From the NCBI GenBank assembly GCA_009783315.1, contig WRHI01000001.1:1-64000 (forward strand): a stretch of DNA of 64,000 nucleotides. The letters run 5' to 3'. This DNA is from Peptococcaceae bacterium. GTDB lineage: Bacteria; Bacillota; Desulfitobacteriia; Desulfitobacteriales; Syntrophobotulaceae. Below the pieces are notes generated by a model. The model ran no database searches. It was not told the DNA's origin and was given only the letters and a program-made list of their open reading frames with translations. Below, piece by piece: positions 9,435 to 18,691 of this stretch (positions within the stretch are counted from its first letter, which is position 1; every line of letters starts with the position of its first letter). The translations under genes were made by a program, and so were the position numbers.

Positions 9435-10304
9435 TTAATCTGGTTTGTTCGGTGTCAGCCCTTCCGGCGTATACGACCCCTCCAAAACAACATTGAGCAC
9501 CGCCCCAAACAGCAGGATTTCGGCCGACCAATAGAGCCAGAGCATCAACAGCATCACCCCGGCCAAGCTTCCATAGACAATGGAATAATTGTTTGCGTAG
9601 TGAACATAGGCAGAGAATCCAAGAGAGAGCGACACCCAACCGGCTGCGCTGAGCAGCGCACCGGGAATCAACTTGCGCAGGGTGTAGTTTGCTCCTGTCA
9701 CCAATTTGTTCAGCAGCAAAGATACCACCGCCAGCAGCACCAAGCCAAAAAGCAGACGGACATTTTCCCAAAGCAAGCTGAACACATGACCTTCACCTAA
9801 ATACAGCGCCAGCAACCTCGTGATAGCATCGCCCAACCCGCCGGACAAGAACGACATCATCAGCGCCGCCACGAAAATCAGATAAAAAATCATCGCCAAA
9901 GCTTTCACCTTAATGAATCCAGGCCTTGGAATCTGATAAATACCATGAAGCGGACGCAAAAGGGCTCCAATACCCTTCGACGCCGCCCAAATGCTTGTTA
10001 ACGTCCCAATCGATATCACGGCAATATTGCGCTGGCTGACCATTTCTTGTAAGATCGCAACGACTGTGCCGGCAAAGTTTTCGGGGATAACTTGCTCAAG
10101 CTGGGCAAAAAAATCCGCGTCCCCAACCAAAGATATCAGCGGTGAAAAGTAGGAAAGTATGTTCAGAGTCGACAACAGCAGGGGGAAGATCGAAAGAAGG
10201 GCATAATAAGTAATCTGCCCTCCCAGGGCAAAAAGATCGTTGGAGCGGATAATATCTTGAAAATTTGTAAAAAATATCCTTACATGCTTCATGATCATCC
10301 GCAT
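9435..10304 (-). CDS. YihY/BrkB family inner membrane protein
   Basis: GGQITYYALLSIFPLLL, IWAASKGIGALLRPLHGIYQI, YGSLAGVMLLMLWLYWSAEILLFGAVLN. Confidence 0.9.
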   Translation of the reverse strand: MRMIMKHVRIFFTNFQDIIRSNDLFALGGQITYYALLSIFPLLLSTLNILSYFSPLISLVGDADFFAQLEQVIPENFAGTVVAILQEMVSQRNIAVISIGTLTSIWAASKGIGALLRPLHGIYQIPRPGFIKVKALAMIFYLIFVAALMMSFLSGGLGDAITRLLALYLGEGHVFSLLWENVRLLFGLVLLAVVSLLLNKLVTGANYTLRKLIPGALLSAAGWVSLSLGFSAYVHYANNYSIVYGSLAGVMLLMLWLYWSAEILLFGAVLNVVLEGSYTPEGLTPNKPD

Positions 10305-10305
10305 C

Positions 10306-10686
10306 TCAAAGGAGATTGGTGAGGGTGACGAGTGTGTCGCTGCGGATTTCTTCCAGATAATTTTTCAGAGAAACCAGTTCCGTCAGTGCCGCGGTTTTTT
10401 CCTCCAGTTCCACAGATACAATCATCCTTTCGGTAATAACCTCAATGTCATTAAGCATGCGCTGATTAATCAGCATGGTAATCCAGGAACGGGACATGGC
10501 CAGCGACTGCTGGACCGAGTCGGTTTTTTGGCGGGCGACGTCCCAATCTTCGGCCATAATGCTCTCCCTGGCTTCCGTCAAAGTATCCAGCATAGCTGTA
10601 CAGAAAGACTCAACAGCGTTGCCGGAAATCCAAGCGATGCTTACAACGAGAATCAGGAGCAACAGGATGATGAGATCTGTGCGCAT
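10306..10686 (-). CDS. DUF4363-like protein
   Basis: N-terminal TM and WxxxxxKTDSVQQSLAMSRSWITMLINQRMLNDIE architecture. Confidence 0.65.
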   Translation of the reverse strand: MRTDLIILLLLILVVSIAWISGNAVESFCTAMLDTLTEARESIMAEDWDVARQKTDSVQQSLAMSRSWITMLINQRMLNDIEVITERMIVSVELEEKTAALTELVSLKNYLEEIRSDTLVTLTNLL

Positions 10687-10725
10687 GGCGGCCTCCAGCG
10701 AAATAATAATTGGGAAGGAGCTTTT

Positions 10726-11409
10726 TTATGAAGATTTTTTGTCCTTAAGTTGAACAAAAAGGTTCTTGTTGGCGTCGCTGTAAGCGATAAAGACATCGGC
10801 AAAATTTTCGGCGCCATGTGGGCGAAGATGTTTTATGAGCCAGTTTGTTTCCAGACCAAGAGAACGCAGGTTTTCATCCTGGACTTTGCCATCCATAATC
10901 AGCGCCAGCGGCAAAGCGCCGTCCACGGATTTGAGATTGTGATCCTCGGGGGTAGCGGAACGTTTCGCCGCCTTGAGCACAACGCTCAGTTCACCATTTG
11001 TCTCCAAAACAGCGTATTCTACATCGCCAATAAAAAACACATCTTTGGCGCGCAGCTGTTCAAAAAGATCGCTGAGGTTATAGCCTTGCTGCCGGAGGGC
11101 CTGTTCAAGGATTACGCCCTTATTGATAACCAGGACAGGCAACCCGCATACAAGGCTGCGAAAGCCGCCGCTTTTCATGGCCAGCCGACTGGTACTCAGG
11201 CCAGCCAGGCAAAGTACCAGCACAGGCAGCAGCCCGGATAAAAGAGGCACCCCAATATCTTGGCTGGGAATCGTCGCCAGCTCAGCAATCATTAAGACAA
11301 CAACAAGCTCAAAAGGTTGCAGTTGACCGATCTGACGTTTTCCCATAACCCTCAGAACCAGGATAATGATTATGTAAAGAATAAGGGTACGCAAGATGTT
11401 AATAAACAT
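10726..11409 (-). CDS. DUF421 (YetF-like) membrane protein
   Basis: RVMGKRQIGQLQPFELVVVLMIAELATIPSQD. Confidence 0.88.
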   Translation of the reverse strand: MFINILRTLILYIIIILVLRVMGKRQIGQLQPFELVVVLMIAELATIPSQDIGVPLLSGLLPVLVLCLAGLSTSRLAMKSGGFRSLVCGLPVLVINKGVILEQALRQQGYNLSDLFEQLRAKDVFFIGDVEYAVLETNGELSVVLKAAKRSATPEDHNLKSVDGALPLALIMDGKVQDENLRSLGLETNWLIKHLRPHGAENFADVFIAYSDANKNLFVQLKDKKSS

Positions 11410-11710
11410 AAAATACCTCCCGGGTATGTCTTATTATTGGCCCGACTATGATAGGGTTATGCGTAAGAGTTGCTGTTCGGATCGTTCGGACCCCAGCCGG
11501 AGGGCAAGAAGGCTAAACAGTAACGCGTAAGAGTTTTCGAATAACAGATTTCGCCGGAGCTTCCCAAATACTGCCACGATGTTGTATAATAGGATATACG
11601 GCAGAATTTTACGGTTCAACAAGGCAATATAGCGAATCTTGCCAATCAGCAAGTCAGACCCAACGACAGTCGTGTAAAAGGTATAGGCTAAAATCAAAGG
11701 GGGAACAGCA

Positions 11711-12817
11711 GTGTTTGATAACGACATCTTGGTTGCGGGCGCGGATCCGGGTTTTGGGGCCATTAAATTGGACGTAGGTGATACGAAGGTTTTGTTTCCG
11801 GCTGTCATCAGCAACGGCAGTGAGCGTGTTTTTTCCACTTTAGGACATACCGAACAAGAGGGAAGTGATTTGGACAAACAGATCGCCTCTTTGGATGTTA
11901 TTGTCAGAAACAATTCATCGGGCGTGGAAAGACATTTCTTCATGGGATCCTTGGCCCAAAGTTTGAATCCGAAAGAATCTCACTATTGCTGGGATGAAGA
12001 CAAATCTACCGATGAGGAGGCCATGGCCCTGCTGCTGGTGGGCATCGCCTTGGCTCAGAAGTACCCGAAGGTCAACGTATACTTGGGCACCGGCGTTCCG
12101 GTCAAATACTATGCGGCCTTAAGAGACAAATATGAAGCTGAACTGAAAGGCTCTTTTTCCGTGGTGTTTCAGTCGGGTCCCCTGAAAGGGCAAAGCCGCA
12201 GCATGAATATTCTGCGGTCAAGGATATTGCCTCAAAGCTATGGCGTCTATATCCGTGAAACCCTCACAGAGGAGGGCGCCGCCATCAACGACAAGCTATT
12301 CGGCGGTTATGTCGTTGTCATTGACCCTGGGTTCCGCACCACCGATATCGCTACGTTCCATGACGGCATCATGCTTGACCCGCCCAACTCTTTCAGCATG
12401 GAAAAAGGGCTCCAGTGGGCCTATTCCAGCGTGGCCGAAAAGCTCAAGGATATGACCAAAGAACAGGCAAACCCCATTGAGACGGACGACAAAGAATTGG
12501 ATAAAATATTTCGGGTAAACGGGGGATACTATCCCTGGAACAATGGCGCCATCAATTTGAATCCGATTCTGCGCAATCAACTCATTCTGCTTGCCACGGA
12601 TATCTCCCGGGAGGTCATGAAAACCTTGAAACCCTTGGCGGGTCGGATCCATACGGTTCTGGTAGGCGGCAAAGTAGGCGAGATGCTTTTTGAACACATG
12701 CAGCTGGAAAACAAAATCCTCATCAGCGATCCGCAATTTGGCAACGCCAGCGGGTTCCGCGTTATGGCGGCCAATCTCGTCAACAATCTCACGCGTAAGG
12801 TAAGTGTTGAAGCATGA
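11711..12817 (+). CDS. ParM/StbA-like actin-family ATPase
   Basis: AGADPGFGAIKLDVGD (phosphate 1), YVVVIDPGFRTTDIATF (phosphate 2), VLVGGKVGEML (adenosine). Confidence 0.8.
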   Translation: MFDNDILVAGADPGFGAIKLDVGDTKVLFPAVISNGSERVFSTLGHTEQEGSDLDKQIASLDVIVRNNSSGVERHFFMGSLAQSLNPKESHYCWDEDKSTDEEAMALLLVGIALAQKYPKVNVYLGTGVPVKYYAALRDKYEAELKGSFSVVFQSGPLKGQSRSMNILRSRILPQSYGVYIRETLTEEGAAINDKLFGGYVVVIDPGFRTTDIATFHDGIMLDPPNSFSMEKGLQWAYSSVAEKLKDMTKEQANPIETDDKELDKIFRVNGGYYPWNNGAINLNPILRNQLILLATDISREVMKTLKPLAGRIHTVLVGGKVGEMLFEHMQLENKILISDPQFGNASGFRVMAANLVNNLTRKVSVEA

Positions 12818-13668
12818 TTAGCTCAGGCGTTCTTGCGTTTTATCTTTCTGAAACTGAAGATCCCGAACTTTGGCGGGCCATGGCTCAATTGACCCAGGAC
12901 GAACGCACAGAGTTTTTTAAGAGCGCCTTGAGTTATCTTTTAATTGAAGAAGGACAAATCCCGCCCGGTGATTATTCCGGCACAAACAGTGGCTATACCG
13001 GCACGGATTATGGCTATGCCGGCACGGGCTATGACCATGCACCCGACCAACACCTCTCTACCTCATCACCACAGACAGACCCGTCTCATCTCCACACAGG
13101 CCGTGATGAACCGGCAAACGATGATTACGGAAACGCCGGCTACGGAACAGAACAGGCTTATGGATCGTCCGGCTATCGCCAGGGTGAAACGCACCAAGAC
13201 GTCCCCAGTATGCGCGAATGGTATGAAGATACACAGGGATCTTCCGATCGCTCGAATCAATGGGAAGTTCGGGGAACCAGACATACTCTGACCCCGACTT
13301 TTTCTCAGCCTCAGCCCAAGCCCCAGGAACAGACTTTCGCCCTGGCCCAGGCTCAATTGATGTCTCATCAGGCACGTCTCAAACAACTGTTTATCGACAG
13401 TTCTTCTTCTCAGGCTTCACCAAGCAAACCCATATCACACAATATCCCGCCAACCAAAGCAGCGTCAGCTAAGACTACACCCGGCAACGGAGAATCCAAA
13501 TCCGCTTTTCAACCCGAATTAAGAGACGTCGTTTTAGAAGATCTCTACTCCAACGGGGCCGCTCCCGGCCAGGATCTGCGTGGTCTTGATTTCCTTCTTA
13601 AAAATGTTATTGGGGAAGAGACTGACGAGGCGGTTCTTGACGCGATTAGGAGGAAAAGGAGAAGCTAG
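12814..13668 (+). CDS. Putative ParR-like partner with RHH-like N-terminus and low-complexity middle
   Basis: ATGA overlap with the ParM-like gene; VLAFYLSETEDPELWRAMAQLTQDERTEFFKSALSYLLI fits strand-helix-helix. Confidence 0.5.
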   Translation: MISSGVLAFYLSETEDPELWRAMAQLTQDERTEFFKSALSYLLIEEGQIPPGDYSGTNSGYTGTDYGYAGTGYDHAPDQHLSTSSPQTDPSHLHTGRDEPANDDYGNAGYGTEQAYGSSGYRQGETHQDVPSMREWYEDTQGSSDRSNQWEVRGTRHTLTPTFSQPQPKPQEQTFALAQAQLMSHQARLKQLFIDSSSSQASPSKPISHNIPPTKAASAKTTPGNGESKSAFQPELRDVVLEDLYSNGAAPGQDLRGLDFLLKNVIGEETDEAVLDAIRRKRRS

Positions 13669-13844
13669 ACACTAGAAGGTAGGTTAAGCTTAGGGTTTGC
13701 TGTTGTACATATCGACAGGTTTCTGTAGAATCAGCGCAAATGGATATTTTTCTGCCTTATTAATGAACATCCAATAATTGGTATAATAAGCTATATTAGG
13801 GAGAGGTGACTGCGCAATCATATAAAAAAATAGGAGCAATAAAT

Positions 13845-14627
13845 ATGAGCACAACGTCTATAGATTATTTGAAGTGCCAACAGAGAAGGAAGAAGCTGCT
13901 TAAACGGATTGAAGAATTGCGGGAATCAAAGGTTATGGTCTATGTTTCGCAAGCTCCGTTGGACGACAATGTTTTAGTGCCTATGTATCGGGAATTAAGC
14001 CATATTGGTCATGTTGACCGTTTGGATCTTGTTTTAAATAGCTATGGCGGCAATATTGATACCCCCTATAAGCTTGTCAAAATGCTACGGGAATTCTGCC
14101 GCGAGTTGACGGTTATTGTCCCTGTTGCCGCCAAATCTGCCGCATCGATGATTGCTCTCGGTGCTGATCAGATCATTATGGGCCCTTTTGCTGAGCTCGG
14201 GCCAATCGATCCCGTTGTCCGGCATCCTGTTTATCCTGATAACTGGATCTCGGTTCAGGCGGTACAATACAGCTTTGATTTTTTTGACCGGATGGTTGAT
14301 CAATATACGCCGGAACAAATTGAACTCTGCCTGAGATTGTTTCAAAAAATCGATCCTTGGCTTCTGGGGGATTATGCCAAAATGCTCAAATCGTCGCAGC
14401 AATACGCCGAATTGTTGCTGAGCGAATATATGTGTAAAGATAAGCCCCAGTTGGTGGAACCAATAGTTGCCAAATTGATCAACGGTTATTATTCTCATGG
14501 TTATCCCATCACCAGAGTAGAAGCGGCAGATTTGGGCTTGTGTGTTTTGGAAATCAGCCAGGAATTAAGTGATGTTATTGTTGAACTCTTCCTTGAATAC
14601 GAAAAGCTCTTAAATTTAAGTTCTTAA
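13845..14627 (+). CDS. SDH/ClpP-class serine proteinase
   Basis: LVLNSYGGNIDTPYKLVKMLREF, VPVAAKSAASMIALGADQIIMGPFAELGPIDP. Confidence 0.85.
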   Translation: MSTTSIDYLKCQQRRKKLLKRIEELRESKVMVYVSQAPLDDNVLVPMYRELSHIGHVDRLDLVLNSYGGNIDTPYKLVKMLREFCRELTVIVPVAAKSAASMIALGADQIIMGPFAELGPIDPVVRHPVYPDNWISVQAVQYSFDFFDRMVDQYTPEQIELCLRLFQKIDPWLLGDYAKMLKSSQQYAELLLSEYMCKDKPQLVEPIVAKLINGYYSHGYPITRVEAADLGLCVLEISQELSDVIVELFLEYEKLLNLSS

Positions 14628-14775
14628 AAATATAAAATTTTCAAATAGCTTTTTTGCCACAAACATGTTATACTGTATCTGTTTAAAACGGTTCGGACAA
14701 CCCGATGTCATGCATGCTGGTTTTGTGTGCACTGGCGTTGTATTCTTTCATTCTTATGCTAGGGAGGAAAAAACT

Positions 14776-14979
14776 ATGGTGACTGTTTTTGGACTCGCGC
14801 TCACGCCTACTGTTGCAATTATTTTATTGGTTGTGGCTTTAATCGTTTTTGGGCCGGGCAAATTGCCCGACGTCGGCAAAGCTCTTGGCAGAGGCATAAA
14901 AGAATTCAAATCGGCCGCGGATACTGAAGATGAATCTCCTGCTGAAAAGAAACCATCTGCGGAAGAATCCAAAAGCTAA
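14776..14979 (+). CDS. tatA: Twin-arginine translocase TatA/TatE family subunit
   Basis: TM helix then FGPGKLPDVGKALGRGIKEFKSA; RBS agggagg. Confidence 0.9.
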   Translation: MVTVFGLALTPTVAIILLVVALIVFGPGKLPDVGKALGRGIKEFKSAADTEDESPAEKKPSAEESKS

Positions 14980-14987
14980 CTTAACAA

Positions 14988-15020
14988 GAAACCGCCTCAG
15001 CTCTCTGCCGAGGCGGTTTG
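14988..15020 (+). terminator. Rho-independent terminator
   Basis: aaccgcctc-loop-gaggcggtttg. Confidence 0.75.
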
Positions 15021-15038
15021 TGCGTCTGAAACCCTTTG

Positions 15039-15311
15039 CTACACTTGCATGGCGTTATAGGTGTTTTTGGCTTGCTGCACATCAAGGTCAGGCGCGTCTT
15101 TGACGGGATACCAACCGCGCTGATTCATAGCTGTGAACAGATCGGCATGAATCTGATGTTCTTCTTCCAGAATGTGTTTGAGATTCTGGCTGAAATTGGG
15201 ACAGGAGGATTCTCCTATACATGTGTTAAGTGTTGACGAGGTTTGTTTTTGGCTCATCAGCAAATCTGAACAGATTTCTTTGTCTGCCATTGTTGTTTGC
15301 GCCATGTTCAT
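15039..15311 (-). CDS. Spore coat protein CotF-like
   Basis: MADKEICSDLLMSQKQTSSTLNT...EEEHQIHADLFTAMNQRGWYPVKDA. Confidence 0.75.
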   Translation of the reverse strand: MNMAQTTMADKEICSDLLMSQKQTSSTLNTCIGESSCPNFSQNLKHILEEEHQIHADLFTAMNQRGWYPVKDAPDLDVQQAKNTYNAMQV

Positions 15312-15320
15312 CTTCCTTTC

Positions 15321-15515
15321 TTATTGATGAGAGTTAAGGTAATTCAGCAAGGTTGTATAGTGTTTGCGATGCAAATGGGACATGGATGAAAACTTGCTTT
15401 TGAGTTCAGGATCCATGGCGTTTTCCGAAGCTGTGGCGAATTTTTTTACCAACAGAGCTTCACTTTCCAAGAGATCGCTGATCATCGTTAGGTTTTTGGC
15501 GGTTATTTGGTTCAT
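15321..15515 (-). CDS. Small CotF-associated coat-like protein
   Basis: MNQITAKNLTMISDLLESEALLVKKFATASENAMDPELKSKFSSMSHLHRKHYTTLLNYL; RBS aaggagg. Confidence 0.65.
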   Translation of the reverse strand: MNQITAKNLTMISDLLESEALLVKKFATASENAMDPELKSKFSSMSHLHRKHYTTLLNYLNSHQ

Positions 15516-15633
15516 GTGGCTTCCTCCTTGTTTTATTCTCAATCTGAAGCACGAGTTCATTTTTAGTATGTATTTCAAAATAATTTTTTATGATAACTAA
15601 ATCTGGTACTTGGAATTTTATCATGTAAAAAGC

Positions 15634-15675
15634 GAAAAACCGCCGACAAGCTTTTTTAGCTCGCCGGCAGTTTCG
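15634..15675. terminator. Stem-loop, probable terminator
   Basis: gcgaaaaaccgccgacaagct / agctcgccggcagtttcgc. Confidence 0.5.
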
Positions 15676-15703
15676 CTCCAGAATAAGGTATTATGAGTCT
15701 CTC

Positions 15704-15844
15704 TTAGAAGATTACGCCTAGGGCGATGAGGATGAGCACGGCAATAGCGATAACGCCGCCGCCGAGTCCAAATCCCATACCGCCGCGTTCATAACCATAA
15801 CCGCCACCGCAGGTGGGCATAAAACAAGCTGATGCACCTCTCAT
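15704..15844 (-). CDS. YjcZ-family-like sporulation microprotein (46 aa, not in ORF track)
   Basis: MRGASACFMPTCGGGYGYERGGMGFGLGGGVIAIAVLILIALGVIF*. Confidence 0.75.
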   Translation of the reverse strand: MRGASACFMPTCGGGYGYERGGMGFGLGGGVIAIAVLILIALGVIF

Positions 15845-15904
15845 AGTTTTCCACTCCTTCAGTTATCTTGATTTGTTAATGATCCACTTTCCAAGGTCCG
15901 TTTT

Positions 15905-16015
15905 CTAGCAGAGAACGCTCATGGCAATGAGGAGCAGGATGATAACAACAACAATAGCCACACCACACGGATTCGGGCAACATTCGTTTCCAACTCCAAC
16001 AGTATTTAATGACAT
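15905..16015 (-). CDS. Small single-TM sporulation-type microprotein (36 aa, not in ORF track)
   Basis: MSLNTVGVGNECCPNPCGVAIVVVIILLLIAMSVLC*; RBS ggagggg. Confidence 0.65.
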   Translation of the reverse strand: MSLNTVGVGNECCPNPCGVAIVVVIILLLIAMSVLC

Positions 16016-16199
16016 CGGTTATCCCCTCCAAAAGGAATTTTTTGTTTTACGATGTAATATATGGTAATTCTTGCGGGATGCAACTTGTGCACATTTATTT
16101 TTTTGAGGACAGCATCTTTCGACGGGGTATTATATGCTAAATTGTTGTCTCATTCTTGTGATATAATGGTTGTTGGCGATTGAAGGGAGACGTTAGATA

Positions 16200-17294
16200 A
16201 TGAACAACATTACAAGACATGATGAACCTCTGAAAGTTGAGACAGAAAATCACGGCGACTTTCTCTCCCTACCAGGAAGACTCTATCCCCCAAAAGCTTG
16301 CCCGCGCAACAGAGCGACGGAGAAAGAGCTTCTGGAAAACTCCCATGTCCTAAGCCATTATTTCGAGCTGTTTGTGTTTACGGCGCGGAGGGGAAATGAT
16401 GCCGCGACGCGCTGCGCCTTGACCATATATCCAGGCGACACGACAGCGTATTTAGGTTTTTTTGACAGCGAGAATGATAGGGAAGCCGCCACGGCGCTTT
16501 TTGAAGCCGTGGAACGTTTCGCGATGTCCCGAGGTCTTAATCATGTTGTCGGTCCTGTAGACGCCAGCTTTTGGCTGGGCTACCGTCTAAAAATCAATAA
16601 GTTTGATAAAGCTCCTTATTTCGCTGAACCTTGTGGGTTGCCCTGGTATCAGGGGCTTTGGGAACATAACGGCTATAGGGCTACCGACCTGTACTCTTCC
16701 CATGCTTTTGTTGACCCTCCTAACACCTATCACAATGAAAAATTCGCTGTCCGGCTCAGGGATTTTCTTGCCCAAGGCTATCGCATCAGCTCCCCGGATC
16801 GAAAAGATTGGGATAAAACCATCGGTGAAATCTACGGCCTGATTGTTCGTCTGTACAGTGATTTTCCTGTGTTTAAGTTTATCACCGAGCATGATTTTCG
16901 GAGTCATTATGCTGACCTGCAACATATCGTGGATTGGTCCATGGTTAAGGTTGCCTATTGGCATGATGAGGCTGTAGGATTCTTTATCAGCGTCCCGGAT
17001 TACGGCTGTCTGCTTAATCAGCCCCTCACCCCGTCGGTGGTTTCCCGGGCTCTTCTGACCAGAAAACGTCCCGGACGTTATGTTATGCTCTATATGGGGG
17101 TTGATCCGGCCCATACAGGGCTCGGCAAAGCTATCACGCAGACTATCATTAGCGAAGTGGTGAAAAAACATGTCCCGGTTATCGGCGCTCTGATCCATGA
17201 AGGAAAAATCAATGAGCGCTACGTTGAAGAAATGATTGCGGAGAAATATCATTATCTGTTGTTTGAAAAGTCTTTGGGCTCTGCCACGCAATAA
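16200..17294 (+). CDS. GNAT-like N-acetyltransferase
   Basis: GVDPAHTGLGKAITQTIISEVVKK and overall GNAT layout. Confidence 0.65.
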   Translation: MNNITRHDEPLKVETENHGDFLSLPGRLYPPKACPRNRATEKELLENSHVLSHYFELFVFTARRGNDAATRCALTIYPGDTTAYLGFFDSENDREAATALFEAVERFAMSRGLNHVVGPVDASFWLGYRLKINKFDKAPYFAEPCGLPWYQGLWEHNGYRATDLYSSHAFVDPPNTYHNEKFAVRLRDFLAQGYRISSPDRKDWDKTIGEIYGLIVRLYSDFPVFKFITEHDFRSHYADLQHIVDWSMVKVAYWHDEAVGFFISVPDYGCLLNQPLTPSVVSRALLTRKRPGRYVMLYMGVDPAHTGLGKAITQTIISEVVKKHVPVIGALIHEGKINERYVEEMIAEKYHYLLFEKSLGSATQ

Positions 17295-17362
17295 ACTCTG
17301 GCTTGAAAATCATGCCGCGGGTATTGCGTCATGACACTTAGATTCACAGGAGGGGAGACTGC

Positions 17363-18691
17363 ATGACACTGACTCTGAGGTCTGTGCTGGAGAACGCTGA
17401 CAAACAATGGGGCAACCGGCCATATGTCTTTACCCGAAGTAATCCAGGCTCGGGATTCGTGGGGAAAACCTTCGGCGAATTTGCTTCTGATGTCCGAGGC
17501 TTGGCTGGGACGCTGATTGACCGGGGGTTCACCGGCAAAAATCTTATGGTGTGCGGGGAAAACAGCTACGAGTGGATGGTCGCTGATTTGGCTGTGAGCG
17601 CTTATGTGGGAGCTTCGACCGTTATGGGCAAAGACCCGGGGACGTTGGAACCTGCTTTGGCCCTGGCCAGACTGAGATCCCATATGGAAAAAACCGACAT
17701 TGCCGCTGTTTTTTACTCTGAGAAGCTGCCGCAGTTTCAGCCGTCGACGGCGTTTCAGAAGCTGCAAGAGGGGACGGCGATTCCTTTCTTCTCCCTGCAA
17801 AATGATCTGTACTCTATGGCCGTGTCCGGTGGTGAATCCGGGATACCGCGGGCGGACGCCGACCAAGATATCTTATGCAAGATATTCTTCACATCCGGAA
17901 CAACAGGCTCACCGAAAGCTGTCATGCTGTCGCAAAAGAATATTTTCGCGGGTGTGAGCGGCCTTTCGGCCCGGGCGCCAATGAACGAAACGGACGTCGG
18001 CTATTTGTTCGCACCGCTGAGTCATACCTATGGCGGCATCTATAACTTCATTTATTCCCTGATATTTGGTTCCAAGCTTTATTTGTGCTCGGATACCAAC
18101 CGAATGGCCGAAGAACTGCAGTTGGTTCAGCCTACAGTTTTTTGTGCCGTGCCGCTGGTTCTTGAGAGATTTTTGGCGGCGGCACAGGTTAGCGGCGCCC
18201 CGGCGGCAACTTTGAAACATATCTTTGGCGGCAAGCTCCGGTATCTCTTTTGCGCCGGCGGCCCATGGTCTTCAGTTGACCGGAACTGCTATCTAAACGC
18301 CGGCTTGAACCTGCTGGAAGCCTACGCATTAACGGAAACAGCGTCGTCTCTGGCCATTTCTTACTCCGGGGCAGGAGACACAGAATCGGTGGGTACCGTG
18401 CTGGAAAATCTTGAAGTGCGCGTTGATAACCCCGACGGTCGTGGTTATGGCGAGATTCTGGTGCGCGGGGACAGTGTTTTTCTCGGCTATTATCGTGATG
18501 ATGAAGCAACAAAGGCCGTTGTTGACCAGGAGGGCTTCTTTCACACGAATGATCTTGGCAGAATGGATGAAACAGGGCGTTTGTATCTTGCCGGGCGCAA
18601 GAAAGGTCCGGCGAAATCCACCGCCGGGGAATTCGTCAGCCCGACAAGAGAGGAAACAGTGTGGAAGACATCGGAGAAGGAACCGACTTGA
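17363..18691 (+). CDS. AMP-dependent synthetase/ligase, truncated before the C-terminal lid domain
   Basis: IFFTSGTTGSPKAVMLSQKN, EAYALTETASSLAISY, GRKKGPAKSTAGEFVSP; ends 15-20 aa later. Confidence 0.8.
   Translation: MTLTLRSVLENADKQWGNRPYVFTRSNPGSGFVGKTFGEFASDVRGLAGTLIDRGFTGKNLMVCGENSYEWMVADLAVSAYVGASTVMGKDPGTLEPALALARLRSHMEKTDIAAVFYSEKLPQFQPSTAFQKLQEGTAIPFFSLQNDLYSMAVSGGESGIPRADADQDILCKIFFTSGTTGSPKAVMLSQKNIFAGVSGLSARAPMNETDVGYLFAPLSHTYGGIYNFIYSLIFGSKLYLCSDTNRMAEELQLVQPTVFCAVPLVLERFLAAAQVSGAPAATLKHIFGGKLRYLFCAGGPWSSVDRNCYLNAGLNLLEAYALTETASSLAISYSGAGDTESVGTVLENLEVRVDNPDGRGYGEILVRGDSVFLGYYRDDEATKAVVDQEGFFHTNDLGRMDETGRLYLAGRKKGPAKSTAGEFVSPTREETVWKTSEKEPT

Noticed and set aside
11446-11943. 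165-aa minus-strand ORF at the 5' end of the ParM-like gene
   Set aside because: Overlaps a well-supported CDS; composition not protein-like; contains a family B-like repeat fragment.
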